DNA from: Bacteroidota bacterium
GTDB taxonomy: Bacteria > Bacteroidota > Ignavibacteria > Ignavibacteriales > Ignavibacteriaceae
DNA length: 22,064 nucleotides
NCBI GenBank assembly: GCA_021796135.1
Contig: JAJYOQ010000002.1
Span: 1 to 22,064, forward strand
Reading direction: 5' to 3'
In this document: positions 6,705 through 14,502 of the stretch, one piece after another
Layout: each line of letters starts with the position of its first letter
How positions within the stretch are numbered: the stretch's first letter is position 1
The notes under the pieces: generated by a model
Seen by the model: only the letters and a program-made list of their open reading frames with translations
What the model was told of the DNA's origin: nothing
Databases searched by the model: none
Position numbers and translations under genes: made by a program

Positions 6705-8588
6705 CTATATGAAGAAAAAAACCAAGATAAATATTATGAAGATATACAAAATGTAAAGTGATATTCTACCGTTCATTATTATTCTACCCACCATGCCGCT
6801 AATTTTATCGACTGTGTTCCCGATGAATTCATATAAATATTCCGCTACATCTTTATTTTGAACTTCGGCTATATAACCTTCTTTTTTTTCTTTCATGAGA
6901 TAGACGCTTCTTAAAATATATTCAAGTATAAAAGAATAAGCTGGGACAGTATAGTATTCATCTTCACTTAAAGGAAGCGCACCGTTCCATGCATCTACTT
7001 TTCTGATTTTCTTTTTACCGAAGATATAAAACAAAACAGGAATAATTAATAAAGTCAAAACTACCAGTGTAAGAATTGTAGGTGAAATTACCCCGAAAAT
7101 AGGCTGTGCAGAAACAATCAGTAAAGGATCGGGAACAGATAAGAGTCCGCTTAAGAATTTTCCATAGCCGAGAAGCTGAATTAAGTACGGAGAAAAAATT
7201 CCTCCTAAGAACAATAAAAAAATGAGAAAAATTTCCGAAATTTTCATTGCGCTTGACGGGAATTTATGCGCCTTTTCTCCATGGTCGGGACCAAGCGCAG
7301 TATAACCGATAAGTTTTATCATCGCGAATGTAGCAAGACCGATTGCTAGTGCAACCATAATACCGGCGAAAGCAGCGATAATTCTATCCACATTATTCAA
7401 AAATTTATAAGATTGGAAGAGAGCTTCAAGAATCATCCATTCGCCAACAAAGCCAATAGTAGGCGGAAAAGCGCTGAATGATAATCCTGAAGTTAATATT
7501 CCCAATGCAGGAAGCTTGCCTACGTTCCGCCAAATGCCGCGCACTAAATCGATATCTTCTTTTTGCAATGCTTCTTTTGCGTGCCCGACCGATATGAATA
7601 AAAGTGTCTTTGCAATCGTATGAGAAAATGCAATGAACAAGGCTGCAAGGAACGCAAAGTCAGCAAGTGTTTCTACTCCTTTGTTTGTCGAATAAAAAGC
7701 CGCGATAGCGCTCAAGCCCAAAGCAGTAAGAATCATTCCATTATTTTCAACAGTAGAATAAGCCGGGAGTTTTTTTACGCTTCTTTCGGCAGATGAAAAC
7801 ATTGCACCCCAGAAAGCCGAAACGGCTCCCAATACAAGAACCATTATTCCCCACCACTTTGTGTAGTTTGAAAGCGAAAGGACTCTTACTAAACCGTAAA
7901 CACCCATTAAAGTTAAAGGAGCGCTTAGCAATGCTGCTGTGTGAGAAGGCGCTTTAGAATAAGCTCCGATAATCCAAGTATGGAATGGGAAAATATCCAT
8001 CTTAATTATGAATCCAAGCGTGGTTAAAACAAGGAATAATGCACTTGAATGGGCGGCATTTAGCAATGAAAAAGAATCGTTTGCAAAATAAAGTGCGGCA
8101 AATCCAAGAAGTAAAAACATTGTGGACGCTTCGCCGAATGCAAGAAACTGAAATGCGTTTATCATCGAGTCGCGCCTTTCGAGAATCTGGAAAGTTAGAG
8201 CGATAGTCATAATTTCCCAGCCAATCAAAAATAAAATTGAATCGGCGGCAGACATTACCAGCACCATTCCGAATAAAGTGAGATTAAAGAACGCTCCCAT
8301 CTTCTTGCTAAAGAGCCTACCGAAATCTATTGAGTAAAAGGCTAATGCCGCAAAAGAAATTGATGAAACAATGAAAAATAAGCTTGTAGTTCGATCTACA
8401 TTGAGCCCTATGGAAATATTAGGGATCAGAAAATAAACGGGGGAGACTTGCGGATTATTTAGAGAAGAAATACCAGCAATAAATACATATATAGAGCCGA
8501 TGAATGAAGCAAAGTAACTCAGTCTCCTTGAAAAAGTTAAGATGAATCCTAAGACGAAAAAACCTAACGCAATATATAAGTAATTCAT
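6705..8588 (-). CDS. HyfB/NuoL-type antiporter-like membrane subunit of an Ehr complex
   Basis: 627-residue integral membrane protein of the proton-antiporter family shared by complex I and group 4 hydrogenases. It has about 14-16 hydrophobic segments and a C-terminal extension ending in a final helix, as in HyfB/HycC. The residues of the proton path are kept: E125 in GWEIMTI, K196 in IIKMDIFPFHTW with H203, H323 and K327 in HTIAKTLLF. It is the last gene of the six-gene operon, and its ATG overlaps the stop of the small-subunit gene by 4 bases. Its job would be ion translocation across the cytoplasmic membrane driven by, or leaking through, the partner subunits. Confidence 0.88.
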   Translation of the reverse strand: MNYLYIALGFFVLGFILTFSRRLSYFASFIGSIYVFIAGISSLNNPQVSPVYFLIPNISIGLNVDRTTSLFFIVSSISFAALAFYSIDFGRLFSKKMGAFFNLTLFGMVLVMSAADSILFLIGWEIMTIALTFQILERRDSMINAFQFLAFGEASTMFLLLGFAALYFANDSFSLLNAAHSSALFLVLTTLGFIIKMDIFPFHTWIIGAYSKAPSHTAALLSAPLTLMGVYGLVRVLSLSNYTKWWGIMVLVLGAVSAFWGAMFSSAERSVKKLPAYSTVENNGMILTALGLSAIAAFYSTNKGVETLADFAFLAALFIAFSHTIAKTLLFISVGHAKEALQKEDIDLVRGIWRNVGKLPALGILTSGLSFSAFPPTIGFVGEWMILEALFQSYKFLNNVDRIIAAFAGIMVALAIGLATFAMIKLIGYTALGPDHGEKAHKFPSSAMKISEIFLIFLLFLGGIFSPYLIQLLGYGKFLSGLLSVPDPLLIVSAQPIFGVISPTILTLVVLTLLIIPVLFYIFGKKKIRKVDAWNGALPLSEDEYYTVPAYSFILEYILRSVYLMKEKKEGYIAEVQNKDVAEYLYEFIGNTVDKISGMVGRIIMNGRISLYILYIFIIFILVFFFI

Positions 8589-9058
8589 TTGCCGCTTCCT
8601 TTTCCCATTAGCTTTAATAGAACTGATATTATTTGTCCCGGGTTTTCATAGTTTTTTATTTCGACTAAAAGATTTTCACCGATTATATCATTTATATTTA
8701 CTTTGGAAGTGAAATTACCAGATTCAATTAGAATTACGCCAAAAGGTCTTGGCAGTTGGTTTATTGTTTCCTTCAATGGTTCAATCATTTTTTCTGTTGC
8801 GGGACCAAGAACAATTAGAATATCGGCATGGCGCGGAGTATCAGCAAAGAAAATTCCGAACCTATGAATATTATATTGCGGAGCTTGCAAGGCTCGTATT
8901 TCGAAACATAAGTCGTTTGAACATCCGACATCAATAATGTAAATATGAAGAGAAGTTTTGAAAATATCTTCTAACCGATTTACATCAATATTTGTTTGAT
9001 ATAATTTCTTTTCTGTTAATCTTTTTTTAAGTCCGTATGGTACCCACCAGTTATTCAT
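8585..9058 (-). CDS. Small-subunit homologue (HyfI/HycG/NuoB-like) with degenerate Fe-S site
   Basis: 157 residues that align clearly with the small subunit of group 4 hydrogenases and NuoB: IDVGCSNDLCFEIRAL (42-57), then QYNIHRFGIFF and TPRHADILIVLGP (74-86). In true members four cysteines bind the proximal [4Fe-4S] (N2) cluster. Here only C46 and C51 exist, spaced CxxxxC instead of CxxC. The third position (normally in a GDC motif) reads ESGN at 112-115 and the fourth (normally PGCPP) reads NPGQ at 139-142. The cluster is therefore unlikely to form. It sits between the large-subunit and HyfB-like genes. Confidence 0.85.
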   Translation of the reverse strand: MNNWWVPYGLKKRLTEKKLYQTNIDVNRLEDIFKTSLHIYIIDVGCSNDLCFEIRALQAPQYNIHRFGIFFADTPRHADILIVLGPATEKMIEPLKETINQLPRPFGVILIESGNFTSKVNINDIIGENLLVEIKNYENPGQIISVLLKLMGKGSGK

Positions 9059-9071
9059 AAATTATTTCTCC

Positions 9072-10349
9072 TTATCTCGCCGCATCTGCAAAAAAGCTTC
9101 CAAACGAATCAACCGAAAACGGGAAATCTGTAAAAATCATTCCGGGTAAAGAATCCTTTATCGCATTTAGTCCGAACAAAGATGGCGTTGATGTGTAAAT
9201 GTATTTGATTTTGCCGTTCTCCAATTCGGTATAATAAGCAATAATTCCGCTTGGCGATTCAACCGCGCCTATTGCATTTCCGGTTATATTTTCAAGAGAG
9301 CAATTTGATTCTTCAAAAAGGATTAAATTTTTGACTTTGTCAATAAAATCAATTCTATCGTTAATGATTTTTATAGATACAAAAATTTCTTCTATTCTTA
9401 CTTCCAACCTTGCCAGAGAATCGCCGAAAGCAATAGTCGGAATATTAAGATCCTCATAAAACTTATCCGAGTTTCTTAAATCTTCTTTTATTCCGCAAGC
9501 CCTTAAAGAAGGACCGGATAAAGAATTGTTTAGAGCGTAATCTCCGGTTATCTTTGATGTTTCATGAAGCCTGTCGAGAAAATTTTTACTCTCAAGAGTT
9601 CTTGCATAGAGACTTGTTAATTCCTTATTTATATTATTCACTCTATCATTCACGATGTTCAAAGTATTTTTATCCGGATAAGAATTCAGTTTGCCGACAC
9701 TGTTTATACCTTTTAAATATCTTGAACCTGCCTTTCCGTAAGGCTGGCGGGAAAAAAGCAAATTCGTTCTTAAAGATTCTTCAAAAAGAAATTGTACATG
9801 ACTTGTTAAAACTTTCTGGGCAGCTGCATTTGCAAGCTGGCTGAAAACATATAAGTGATTGTAAATTCTTTCTAGTTCAAGAGCGATAATTTTATAACTC
9901 TTTATAATCGGATTTAATTCAATCCCTAAAATTTTTTCAATTGAATTTGTGAAAGCTAAAGAATGCGAAAAGGTAAAATTGCCGCAGACTGATTCTACTA
10001 AAAAAATGGCTTGCAAAGGGCTTAATCCAATTAACTTTTTTTCTATATTTCGGGCTTTGTAAGAAACATCAATATTAATTCCGAGAATTCTTTCACCGTA
10101 GGTATAAATGTGGAAAACTCCCGGCTCTATAACCCATGAAGTTACCGGACCATATCTGAAAACAAAAACACCTTCGCCCAAATATTCGCTTTTGCCGATT
10201 ATGGAGTTTCTGCTTTTTATGATATCGTAAATAGGATAAGAACTTGCTTGTCCGGCTGCCAGGTCTGGCTTGTGATGTGCTTCTATCGTAAAATCTTTCC
10301 CGTCGAAAAGAAGAAGTCTATTTTCTAAAATTCCAAATAGCCTTTTCAT
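9072..10349 (-). CDS. Large-subunit homologue (HyfG/HycE/NuoD-like) lacking the [NiFe] ligands
   Basis: 425 residues from ATG 10349, which overlaps the upstream stop as ATGA; a GTG at 10355 is the alternative. It aligns with group 4 hydrogenase large subunits from GPVTSWVIEPGVF (about 67-79) through SVCGNFTFSHSLAF (120-133) to the C-terminus. In hydrogenases two CxxC pairs bind the nickel-iron centre. Here the first pair reads C122-G-N-F125, and the C-terminal DPCxxC reads D-S-F416-G-S-F419, so three of four ligands are phenylalanine. The NuoC-like N-terminal domain of HycE is absent. This marks an energy-converting-hydrogenase-related (Ehr) protein rather than a hydrogenase. Two repeat-encoded insertions (LAAGQAS at 30-36, RQPYGKAG at 201-208) interrupt it. 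Confidence 0.87.
   Translation of the reverse strand: MKRLFGILENRLLLFDGKDFTIEAHHKPDLAAGQASSYPIYDIIKSRNSIIGKSEYLGEGVFVFRYGPVTSWVIEPGVFHIYTYGERILGINIDVSYKARNIEKKLIGLSPLQAIFLVESVCGNFTFSHSLAFTNSIEKILGIELNPIIKSYKIIALELERIYNHLYVFSQLANAAAQKVLTSHVQFLFEESLRTNLLFSRQPYGKAGSRYLKGINSVGKLNSYPDKNTLNIVNDRVNNINKELTSLYARTLESKNFLDRLHETSKITGDYALNNSLSGPSLRACGIKEDLRNSDKFYEDLNIPTIAFGDSLARLEVRIEEIFVSIKIINDRIDFIDKVKNLILFEESNCSLENITGNAIGAVESPSGIIAYYTELENGKIKYIYTSTPSLFGLNAIKDSLPGMIFTDFPFSVDSFGSFFADAAR
9726..9751 (-). repeat. In-frame coding repeat, variant copy 2 (RQPYGKAG)
   Basis: Encodes R-Q-P-Y-G-K-A-G in the large-subunit homologue. The core GCCTTtccgtAAGGC is a perfect 5-bp inverted repeat, extended by CC/GG across a mismatch. 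Sequence differs from the LPTGQAG copies but ends in the same GCAGGT, so it is a second variant. Confidence 0.55.
10242..10262 (-). repeat. In-frame coding repeat, copy 3 (LAAGQAS)
   Basis: On the minus strand CTGGCAGCCGGACAAGCAAG followed by T, encoding L-A-A-G-Q-A-S near the N-terminus of the large-subunit homologue. 16 of 21 bases match copy 5 at 15265-15285, in the same frame. Confidence 0.6.
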
Positions 10350-11746
10350 TTCCACACTCTATTAAATAATATGTTATAGATTAATGGAGATGCAAACGTA
10401 ACGGCTAATGCAAGCAGAAGATTTATTATCGGGATAATGACGATATAATTATCTTTTCTCTTTCCAATGTTAGGCTCAGAGAAAACCATTCTCAAAGTTT
10501 GATAATTTATTCCGATAAATGCCATTGCAAGGAATAAACCGGTTAACAGGGTAATCATTACGCCATAGGTATTAAAAATTGAAATTAAAATTAAAAGCTC
10601 GCCAAGAAAAGTTCCGAAAGGCGGAGTGCCGGTAACAGCAAGCGAACCGAAGAATAATGAATAGCCGGTTGCCGGCAGAGTTTTAGAAATGCCTTTAACC
10701 TCAGCGATTTTCCAGCTCTCATAATTTATTAAAACATTCCCGGTTAAAAAGAACGTTGCCGATTTTGCAAAAGCATGTGCAAGAATAATTAATACGCTTC
10801 CGACAAAAGCGTATCCGCCGAGAGATAATCCGATCAATGCAATTCCCATATTATCAATTGATGAGTAAGCGAACATTCTTTTATAATAAACTTGATTGAA
10901 CGACATAAAAGCGGCGAGCGCAATGCTGAGCAGTCCTAAAGTAAAGGCAAACATTCTTACGCCGTTGTCCGGAACAACTTGAAGAATTCTTTCAATAGCA
11001 AATAGAGCTACGGGCAATAAAACAGCGGAGAAAACAGCGCTGATAGGAGCAGGAGCTTTCCCGTGTGCATCCGGCAGCCATGTGTGCATCGGGAAAATTC
11101 CGGCTTTTGTACCGAAGCCTATTATTCCTAAAACCGCACCGAAGTAGGCTATTTTTGCGCCTGCTTGCCTGGCTGGCAAGTTGAAATGAATCTTCAACAA
11201 GTCGGCAAAAGAAAGAGTATGAAACGACGAATAAATAAAGATTACAGCAATTAAAGAAATTATTAAACCGGCAGAAACAATTATAACATATCTCCAGGTT
11301 GCTTCAATAGTAGCTTCATCATTCTCGGTAGATATCAGCAGCGCGCTTGTTACCGTAGTAGCTTCAACGGCAACCCAAATCAGACCAAGGTTATTTAAGA
11401 TTACAGTAAAAAGCATGGTAAAGACAAAAGTATTAAGAAGGAAGAAATAAAAATTAGATTGGAATAATTTGTTTTGTATATGTCCGATATAATAAATAGA
11501 AAAGATTACAGAGGCTAAATAGATGGCGCTTGTCATCACGAGAAAAATTTTAGATAAACCGTCAATGTAAAAGAAATCGGTTGTATAGTTTGGAAGAAAT
11601 AGAATATATATAGAAGAGGCTAAAGCGCCTATTGCAATTATAACGGAAATGTCTTCTTCAAACCTTAAAAAAGGAAGAATACACAACAAGCTTCCCAAGG
11701 CTGAAAATACAACCGGCAGAAGATAAATATATTCCATATGGTTCAT
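10346..11746 (-). CDS. HyfF/NuoN-type antiporter-like membrane subunit of the Ehr complex
   Basis: 466-residue integral membrane protein of the proton-antiporter family. The channel residues are intact: E128 in WVAVEATT, K214 in GFGTKAGIFPMHTWLPDAHG with H221, K289 in YKRMFAYSSIDN, H324 and K328 in LAHAFAKSATFF. This conservation contrasts with the loss of redox ligands in the soluble subunits of the same operon. ATG 11746 overlaps the stop of the HyfE-like gene by 4 bases. Residues 190-196 (LPARQAG), in the loop before the K214 helix, derive from the dispersed coding repeat. Confidence 0.9.
   Translation of the reverse strand: MNHMEYIYLLPVVFSALGSLLCILPFLRFEEDISVIIAIGALASSIYILFLPNYTTDFFYIDGLSKIFLVMTSAIYLASVIFSIYYIGHIQNKLFQSNFYFFLLNTFVFTMLFTVILNNLGLIWVAVEATTVTSALLISTENDEATIEATWRYVIIVSAGLIISLIAVIFIYSSFHTLSFADLLKIHFNLPARQAGAKIAYFGAVLGIIGFGTKAGIFPMHTWLPDAHGKAPAPISAVFSAVLLPVALFAIERILQVVPDNGVRMFAFTLGLLSIALAAFMSFNQVYYKRMFAYSSIDNMGIALIGLSLGGYAFVGSVLIILAHAFAKSATFFLTGNVLINYESWKIAEVKGISKTLPATGYSLFFGSLAVTGTPPFGTFLGELLILISIFNTYGVMITLLTGLFLAMAFIGINYQTLRMVFSEPNIGKRKDNYIVIIPIINLLLALAVTFASPLIYNILFNRVWK
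11159..11179 (-). repeat. In-frame coding repeat, copy 4 (LPARQAG)
   Basis: On the minus strand TTGCCAGCCAGGCAAGCAGG followed by C, with a perfect inverted repeat TTGCC/GGCAA. It encodes L-P-A-R-Q-A-G in a loop of the HyfF-like subunit and matches copy 5 at 16 of 21 bases. Confidence 0.7.
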
Positions 11747-12387
11747 CCTTTTAATTCTGTATATTCTTCAGAACCGTTTTTAATTACGTCTTCTCTTAAC
11801 CTGATTATTGCGCCGGAAATCATTACAACACCAAGAAGGTCGAGCACAATACCGGCTTCAACTATAAACGGCAATTCCGGAAAGATATAACCAAACATAT
11901 ACATTGCATTTTCCATAACTAAGTAACCGATTAACTGTGTGAACGTGCTGCTTCTTGAGATAATTAAAAACATTCCTTGCATCATAAGCGCAACTGGAAT
12001 AGGCCCAAGGTTAGAATTGATATAATTTGAAAGAGTAAGGCTGTATAATAAATATCCCATTACGGCAATTAACAATGAAATAAGAATTGAACTTGAAACA
12101 CCGACCAATGGACTTGTTTCCCTTGCGCGCCATTTATCTTTTCTTAAAATTCGACGAAGATAAAATGGAATAAGCCAGCCTCTTGTCAATGCGGTTAATG
12201 CGGCAAGAATCAATATATAATTTTCTTTGTTTATAAATCCAACTATCAAAAAGAGCAACGCAATTAAATAAGAACTGATTGAGAAAGTTTTTATGATGTT
12301 TGTAATATAAACTTCCCACTGCATGAATATTACCATAGCAATTTCAAGAAAGCCTACGAGCAAAAAAGCGTTATCTAAATGGCTCAT
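11743..12387 (-). CDS. HyfE-type membrane subunit of the Ehr complex
   Basis: 214 residues with about seven hydrophobic segments, the size and pattern of hydrogenase-4 component E, which combines features of NuoK-type subunits. A charged stretch near the middle (LRRILRKDKWRARE) and a final segment with VEAGIVLDLLGVVMISGAII fit that family. The start ATG at 12387 overlaps the upstream stop by one base (TAATG), and its own stop overlaps the next ATG, so the genes are translationally coupled. It is assigned mainly by length, topology and position between HyfC- and HyfF-like genes. Confidence 0.8.
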   Translation of the reverse strand: MSHLDNAFLLVGFLEIAMVIFMQWEVYITNIIKTFSISSYLIALLFLIVGFINKENYILILAALTALTRGWLIPFYLRRILRKDKWRARETSPLVGVSSSILISLLIAVMGYLLYSLTLSNYINSNLGPIPVALMMQGMFLIISRSSTFTQLIGYLVMENAMYMFGYIFPELPFIVEAGIVLDLLGVVMISGAIIRLREDVIKNGSEEYTELKG

Positions 12388-13337
12388 TAAACATTACCTC
12401 CGGTTGTGTAAAATACAAGCGCCGCTAAAAATGCAAGTACAAGCGCTACCGCAACAAAATCAAAAATTTTAAATAGTCTGTACTTGGAAAATGTTTCTTG
12501 AATTATTACAAAAAGTACAGCTAGCAAAATTATTTTTAAGTAATTGATAATCATATAAATAAAAATATCTTGAAGATTAGGCTGCATAGGCACATAGTAG
12601 GGAAAAGCATACACGTTCATAAAGACATTCATCAAAAGAAAATGCTTCATATAACCGCCCCATTTGTAGATTGCAAGTTCTTTTCCGGAGTATTCCATTT
12701 CCATCGCCTGGTCAATCATTCCAAGTTCACCTAGTGAATGAGATTCAATCGGAAGTTTGCCAGTCTCTACAATTAAGACCATAAAAAAAGCAAAAGTAGC
12801 GAACCAATGAATAAGTGAAAAATACCAGTTTGTAGAAGTTTGTAATACATTATTAATTACATAAGGATTGTTAGTGTTAGTAATAACTCCAAACATTATG
12901 AAAATAATTAATATAATCGGTTCGGAAAGTGCGCCGATAGTTGACGCCCTTGATGTACCGAGATGGGCATAGTTACTCCTGCTGTCGATAGCAGCAATTT
13001 TTTTTATGGTAGCGGCTGCCCCAAAGATTAATCCTCCGCCTACAAAATCAACTACAGGACCAAATGTAAGCGGGAAAGCAGTGATGATAGGCAGAACAAG
13101 AGTAAGTAATAAATAAAGTGAAAAAATAATGTAAGGAGCGGCAATGAAAAACGGTGAAGCCGCTTGGGGCACGAGCGTTTCTTTACGAAATGACTTTCTT
13201 AAGTCGAAATATTCCTGGAAAATACTCGGACCCTTTTTAGATTCGACAATTTCTTCAAGCTTGCGTATTATGCCGATGGTTAAGGGTGCTAAAAGAGCTA
13301 TATAGAGCAGTTGTAATACACTTAGCGAAAAAAGCAT
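12387..13337 (-). CDS. HyfC/HycD/NuoH-like membrane subunit of the Ehr complex
   Basis: 316 residues, about eight membrane segments, first gene of the six-gene operon. Family signatures are RKLEEIVESKKGPSIFQEYFD (25-45; the usual R-R-G-P-P-x-x-Q-P-Y-x-D), the SNYAHLGTSRASTIGALSEP region (the usual GxSR-E-x-x-x-A-x-x-EP) and VETGKLPIESHSLGELGMID followed by MEYSG. In complex I this subunit joins the redox arm to the pump and forms part of the quinone or coupling channel. The leader at 13338-13541 holds a promoter and fluoride riboswitch 3, so the whole operon should respond to fluoride. Formate hydrogenlyase genes are among the known associates of crcB-motif RNAs, which fits. Confidence 0.9.
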   Translation of the reverse strand: MLFSLSVLQLLYIALLAPLTIGIIRKLEEIVESKKGPSIFQEYFDLRKSFRKETLVPQAASPFFIAAPYIIFSLYLLLTLVLPIITAFPLTFGPVVDFVGGGLIFGAAATIKKIAAIDSRSNYAHLGTSRASTIGALSEPIILIIFIMFGVITNTNNPYVINNVLQTSTNWYFSLIHWFATFAFFMVLIVETGKLPIESHSLGELGMIDQAMEMEYSGKELAIYKWGGYMKHFLLMNVFMNVYAFPYYVPMQPNLQDIFIYMIINYLKIILLAVLFVIIQETFSKYRLFKIFDFVAVALVLAFLAALVFYTTGGNV

Positions 13338-13396
13338 ATAATTTATCTCTATTTAATTCTTGCCTATAGTTTTGGGAGGTATTCTAAGAAATGAAT

Positions 13397-13423
13397 AACT
13401 CCAACCTAAAAATGGTAGGAGTT
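13397..13423 (-). terminator. Probable riboswitch-controlled terminator before the Ehr operon
   Basis: On the minus strand AACTCCTACC pairs with GGTTGGAGTT (9 of 10 pairs, one T-T mismatch) around the loop ATTTTTA, followed by ATTCATTTCTT, a broken U tract. The 5' arm is the pseudoknot strand of the aptamer, so the two folds compete as in copy 1. The imperfect U tract makes termination weaker or uncertain. Confidence 0.65.
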
Positions 13424-13506
13424 ATCAGCCTATGAGAAAGGCGGTTCCCCGCCGAAGCGGAATTATCCCCTAAAATTTCGGGATAAAAAGCGAACTCCAT
13501 CGCTTT
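13415..13506 (-). promoter_or_regulatory. Fluoride riboswitch 3 with a 40-nt insertion (Ehr operon leader)
   Basis: On the minus strand: P1 AAAGCGATGGAGTTCGCTTT (13506-13487), then 40 extra bases (13486-13447), then a canonical 3' half AACCGCC-loop-GGCTGAT (P3) and AACTCCTACC. The extra segment folds as two hairpins of its own: TTATCCC/GGGGATAA, and CCGC-TTCG-GCGG with a UUCG tetraloop. The other five copies have no such insert between P1 and the linker. Loop GGAGTT and AACTCC still pair perfectly, so the aptamer core may survive with an extra arm. Confidence 0.88.
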
Positions 13507-13509
13507 GAA

Positions 13510-13541
13510 CAAAAATATATTTTAAGATTATTAAAAGCAAA
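13510..13541 (-). promoter_or_regulatory. Bacteroidota-type promoter for riboswitch 3 and the Ehr operon
   Basis: On the minus strand TTTG (13541-13538), 20 nt, TATTTTTG (13517-13510), an exact match to TTTG / TAnnTTTG with the same 20-nt spacing as the promoter of riboswitch 1. The aptamer begins four bases downstream. Confidence 0.7.
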
Positions 13542-13593
13542 TAAAATATAAAACCTTAAAATTTATTGCACATTATTAGATTAAAAAAAAAGA

Positions 13594-14283
13594 TTATTTA
13601 ATAAAGTACATATAATCAATCAGCTTAACTTTTAAGCCGGTATATTTACCATACATATCGCTGAATTGGTCACCTATAGAACAAATTATATGGCGACCTT
13701 TCTTAGTTAAAGCAATTCTTTTATTTTCTTTGAAAAAAGATGTTGTAGAGGAAAGGTCATTTTTGTTTTTTGTTATCAGAGTATCAAAGATTGTGAAGCC
13801 TTGCTCTTTCAAATTTTTTACTGTGGCTGTAAATTGATAATCCCGTCTTCCGGAAATAAAGACAACTTTAAAACCCTTAGTTATAATAGAATCATAAAGC
13901 GCTTTAACGGGTTTTATAGCTGAGGCTTTTGCGCTGTCAATCCATTTATCCCATAAAAATGGAATGTATCCAAAATCCATTGTTTTTAGAAATGAATAAT
14001 TTGATAAAGAAGTTTCATCAACATCAAAAACAACTGTGGAATTTGAATCCGGCTTTATTCTTTTAAGTTTGAACCAAGCATTGCGGCAAATAATTTGCAT
14101 ATCTTTATCATACTGACCGGAAGAATGGTATTGAATGATTTTATCCTTAAGCAGTGATAAGTTTTCGAGCTTAATTTTTATGTTCGGCTGGTTTGCTGAA
14201 GAATCATGTTTTTGCGGAAACAAAAGAGCTGTATAAAAAAAGAAAAATGTAATTAGATAAAGGAAGTGTTTGTTTCTCGTCAT
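13594..14283 (-). CDS. Secreted HAD-superfamily acid phosphatase (class B / e(P4)-like)
   Basis: 229 residues. The N-terminus (HFLYLITFFFFYTALLF, residues 6-22) is a signal peptide or anchor without a lipobox cysteine. HAD motifs follow: FDVDET (86-91) with nucleophile D87 and acid D89, ISGRR (143-147), a lysine around 187-195, and IGDQFSDM (203-210). The WxxW-type cap segment FLWDKWIDSA and the layout fit subfamily IIIB acid phosphatases, which release phosphate from nucleotides and other monoesters outside the cytoplasm. The gene lies downstream of nothing obvious on its strand and its 5' end faces the mutS-like genes; no fluoride aptamer precedes it. It ends about 53 bases before the promoter of the Ehr operon, which runs in the same direction. 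Confidence 0.85.
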   Translation of the reverse strand: MTRNKHFLYLITFFFFYTALLFPQKHDSSANQPNIKIKLENLSLLKDKIIQYHSSGQYDKDMQIICRNAWFKLKRIKPDSNSTVVFDVDETSLSNYSFLKTMDFGYIPFLWDKWIDSAKASAIKPVKALYDSIITKGFKVVFISGRRDYQFTATVKNLKEQGFTIFDTLITKNKNDLSSTTSFFKENKRIALTKKGRHIICSIGDQFSDMYGKYTGLKVKLIDYMYFIK

Positions 14284-14360
14284 TTTTTAGTCCAATTATA
14301 AAAATTAAAATATTTACAAAATGAAGGATACAAATATAAATACAATGTGACTAAAGTGAT

Positions 14361-14390
14361 TTTGATAATCTTAAAATTTTAATATATTTG
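14361..14390 (+). promoter_or_regulatory. Bacteroidota-type promoter for riboswitch 4
   Basis: TTTG at 14361-14364, 18 nt, TATATTTG at 14383-14390. The box is followed four bases later by the aptamer. The same TTTAATATATTTGTAA context precedes riboswitch 5 at 17754-17769. Confidence 0.6.
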
Positions 14391-14394
14391 TAAA

Positions 14395-14450
14395 AGCGAT
14401 GGCGTTCGCTTATAACTGTCCGAATATCCTTCGGTCTAATAACTCCTACC
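14395..14450 (+). promoter_or_regulatory. Fluoride riboswitch 4 (mutS-like pair leader)
   Basis: P1 AGCGATGGCGTTCGCT (14395-14410), linker TATAAC, P3 CCGAA-TATCC-TTCGG, then TAATAACTCCTACC. It is nearly identical to riboswitch 5 across 80 bases. The loop base in GGnG is C, which does not pair with the U of ACUCC; the same position also varies in other fluoride aptamers. How it acts is unclear: the leader to the ATG at 14503 has a short CCAT/ATGG hairpin (14485-14495) followed by ATTTTG, too weak to call a terminator. Confidence 0.93.
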
Positions 14451-14502
14451 AATTATAAATCCGATTTTAAATATTTAATTGTTACCATTTAATGGATTTT
14501 GT

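Noticed and set aside
6705..13337. A functional formate hydrogenlyase or hydrogenase-4
   Set aside because: Three of four nickel ligands and most Fe-S ligands are missing, and no ferredoxin-like, formate dehydrogenase or maturation gene is present.
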